DNA of 64,000 nucleotides from positions 2,890,339 through 2,954,338 of the forward strand of contig NZ_HG315690.1 of assembly GCF_000455345.1 (NCBI RefSeq), written 5' to 3'. Source of the DNA: Halopiger goleimassiliensis. Its GTDB lineage: Archaea; Halobacteriota; Halobacteria; Halobacteriales; Natrialbaceae. Under the pieces are notes generated by a model. It made no database searches and was not told the DNA's origin. It saw only the letters and a list, made by a program, of their open reading frames with translations. The translations under genes and the position numbers were made by a program. The first letter of the stretch is position 1. Every line of letters starts with the position of its first letter. This document shows, piece after piece, positions 62,176-64,000 of this stretch.

Positions 62176-62278
62176 CGGGGCCGCGGCTCGAGGCGGTGAC
62201 TGCCGTCTCCCGGGAGGTCCCGAAAAGAGGAGGAGCGAAAGCGAACACGCCGGAAACGAACGGAGAGAGCCGAAGCGC

Positions 62279-62644
62279 CTAGCGGTTGCCGTGGTTGTCG
62301 ACGGAGACGTACTGGTCGGCGAGCGCGTGTCCGGAGCGTCGGCGGGCGGCCCAGCGCTGGACGTCGCTGGCGAACAGGGCGAGGCCGGTCGATTCCGCGA
62401 AGCGTCGGGCGGTCGGCGAGCGGAACATCGCGATGAGCGCCCACATCGAACCCGCCGAGAGCGCGCCGGCCGCGGAGAACGTCATCCCGAGGGTGAAGAA
62501 CGTGAAGCCGTAGACGAACCCGATGGCCATCGAGGGGAGGCTCGTACCCAGCGGGACGCGAGCGCTCGCATCGCGCAGGGTCGGCGCGAGGAACACGATC
62601 GAGAGGCCGCTTCCAACCATGAAGACGAAATCTTGCCACATCAT
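62279..62644 (-). CDS. Small membrane protein of unknown function
   Basis: ATG 62644 gives 121 residues starting MMWQDFVFMVGSGLSIVF. It has three helices (about 5-22, 38-55 and 58-75) and a hydrophilic C-terminal tail ending SVDNHGNR. The larger frame upstream adds unlike sequence. No motif was recognised. It is convergent with metX, 103 bases away. Confidence 0.65.
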   Translation of the reverse strand: MMWQDFVFMVGSGLSIVFLAPTLRDASARVPLGTSLPSMAIGFVYGFTFFTLGMTFSAAGALSAGSMWALIAMFRSPTARRFAESTGLALFASDVQRWAARRRSGHALADQYVSVDNHGNR

Positions 62645-62862
62645 CGTACAACACCTTACTCGGCCTCGAGTTAATAACTCGTTCGGTGCTGAAATCGGTT
62701 CTTGGCGGTTATATTCACTGTTTCCGGGCAATTAGGATGTTGACTGTTCGCACGCCCGGTGCGAGCGGCGGACGGACGATCAACGAGGGGTTACCGGTCG
62801 CCGGTCCCGACAACGGATCGGTCCACGCGCGGTAGCGGAAGATTTCGAACGCGGTGCCGAAA

Positions 62863-64000
62863 CTACCGCTCGAGGACGCCGCCGCGCTCGAGCACCCGAC
62901 GGCCGGAGCGGACGAGTTGCTCCCGACGGGTTCGACCGGTCTCGTTGCGAAGGTCGCCGTGGCGTTTGCGAATCTCGCCGTCGACCAGCACGGTGTCGAC
63001 GGCGGCGACGCTCGCCTGGAAGACGAGCGTTTCGACCGGGTCGTGAACCGGCGTCGTGTTGACGTCGCCCGTACGGACGAGGACGACGTCCGCGCGCTTG
63101 CCGGGCGTCAGCGAGCCGATTTCGTCCTCGAGGCCGAGCGCTCGTGCGCCGTCGATGGTGGCGAACTCGAGGGCCTGGCGGGCGGTCAGCGACACGTCTT
63201 CGAGCTGTTCACCCGCCTCGACGGTCGGCTGGTTGTCCAGCGCCCGCTGGGTCTGCAGAGCGAACCGCGTCTGCGTGAACATGTCGCCGCTGACGTTCGA
63301 GACGATGTCGACGCCGATCGAGGGGATCGCGCCGGCCTCGAGGGTCTCCCGCAGCGGCGGCATCCCCATTCCCATCTGCATCTCGACCTCGGGCGTGGTC
63401 GTCACCGAGCCGCCCGACTCGCCGATCAGCGCGAACTCCTCGGCGGTGAGGCGATTGCCGTGGACGTAGTTGAGGTCCGGACCGAGTAGGTCGAGTTCCT
63501 CGAGGGTCTCGACGCCGCCTGGGCCGAGCGAGCCGATGTGCATCGACGCCGGAACGCCGAGTTCGCGGGCGAGTTCGATATCGTGGGCGGTTACCTCCGC
63601 GGTCGAGTAGTCGGGGCCGCGGATCCCCAGCGCCAGGGTGAGCAGGCCGTCGTCGGTCGGGAACCGCTCGTCGGCGAGTCGGCGGACGTCGTCGGGGTGG
63701 GGCTCCGTGCTCTCCTCCCACCACAGATCGCTGTCGTCGCCCGGCGGTCCGTGCGCGAAGACGGCGCGAATGCCGGCGTCCTCGAGCGCGTCGATCGCCC
63801 GGTTCGTGTGGCCCGGCGAATTGGCGACGTGGAACCAGTCCAGAATCGTCGTCACGCCGGCGTTCAGCTGCTCGAGCGCCCCGAAGAGGTTGCCCAGGTA
63901 GACGTCGGCGGGTTCGTAGTGGGCGCTGACCTCGCCGAGCATCAGGTCGAGGTACTCCATGAACGACCAGTCGCTGGCGACGCCGCGGACGCCGGCCTGC
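62863..64000 (-). CDS. Amidohydrolase of the TrzA/ATZ-chlorohydrolase type, 5' end outside window
   Basis: The frame is open to the window edge, so the N-terminus (with the first metal ligands) is missing. The visible 379 residues have LNAGVTTILDWFHVANSPGHTN (a metal-site strand), MHIGS, NYVHGNRL with a metal His, and IPSIGVDIVSN with the metal Asp. LTPGKRADVVLV is the usual C-terminal lobe. The family deaminates or dechlorinates heterocycles or acts on N-methylated compounds. The substrate is unknown. Confidence 0.82.
   Translation of the reverse strand, partial: QAGVRGVASDWSFMEYLDLMLGEVSAHYEPADVYLGNLFGALEQLNAGVTTILDWFHVANSPGHTNRAIDALEDAGIRAVFAHGPPGDDSDLWWEESTEPHPDDVRRLADERFPTDDGLLTLALGIRGPDYSTAEVTAHDIELARELGVPASMHIGSLGPGGVETLEELDLLGPDLNYVHGNRLTAEEFALIGESGGSVTTTPEVEMQMGMGMPPLRETLEAGAIPSIGVDIVSNVSGDMFTQTRFALQTQRALDNQPTVEAGEQLEDVSLTARQALEFATIDGARALGLEDEIGSLTPGKRADVVLVRTGDVNTTPVHDPVETLVFQASVAAVDTVLVDGEIRKRHGDLRNETGRTRREQLVRSGRRVLERGGVLER

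Noticed and set aside
1-64000. Insertion sequences or prophage
   Set aside because: No transposase, integrase or phage structural gene was seen on either strand.

Overview
The window is 64 kb of GC-rich chromosome from a halophilic archaeon (class Halobacteria). The predicted proteins are strongly acidic. Secreted proteins carry twin-arginine (Tat) signals, one has a PGF-CTERM anchor, and the informational and metabolic genes are archaeal (aIF-1A, RNase Z, an RFC small-subunit paralogue, TrmG10, HisS). Gene content fits the Natrialbales, but the genus cannot be fixed from sequence alone.

Left arm (1-23 kb) is mostly housekeeping: a HAD phosphatase, hisS, a sulfatase, a JAMM protease, a BtuF-like binding protein, an ACT-domain protein, hisB, trkH, hisA, serA, aIF-1A, a DUF460 protein and a membrane histidine kinase. 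Hairpin-rich non-coding islands lie at 5.7-6.0 and 14.0-14.4 kb.

The centre (23.4-39.6 kb) is the main discovery: nine consecutive plus-strand genes that look like an archaeal mini-cellulosome. A Tat-exported scaffoldin (25512-27506) has two cohesin-like domains, two Fn3 domains, a CBM5/12-like binding module and a PKD domain. Around it are six glycoside hydrolases (four GH5, one GH10, one GH9) and one CBM-like protein, each ending in a near-identical dockerin. A further exported protein has the same CBM-like module fused to an unrecognised domain of about 380 residues and has no dockerin. The enzymes carry no recognised CBM, so the scaffoldin (and the CBM-dockerin protein) could supply substrate targeting. 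AT-rich islands sharing a CTAG-AAAA-TTTA-like element precede most transcription units.

The right arm (39.7-64 kb) returns to core functions: RNase Z, an RFC paralogue, a thioesterase, a VapBC-type toxin-antitoxin pair, TrmG10, UspA, a site-2 protease, hisI, a PLP aminotransferase, two cupredoxin lipoproteins, an MFS carrier, a GT87-type enzyme, the metY-metX pair and an amidohydrolase cut by the window end. At 52544-53536 there is a Tat-exported precursor with a 14-cysteine C-terminus resembling the halocin C8 precursor layout.

Four copies of a long imperfect palindrome (5703, 21217, 23115, 44001) form a dispersed repeat family. Two of them flank the histidine kinase in inverted orientation. 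I saw no rRNA, tRNA, CRISPR array or insertion sequence.
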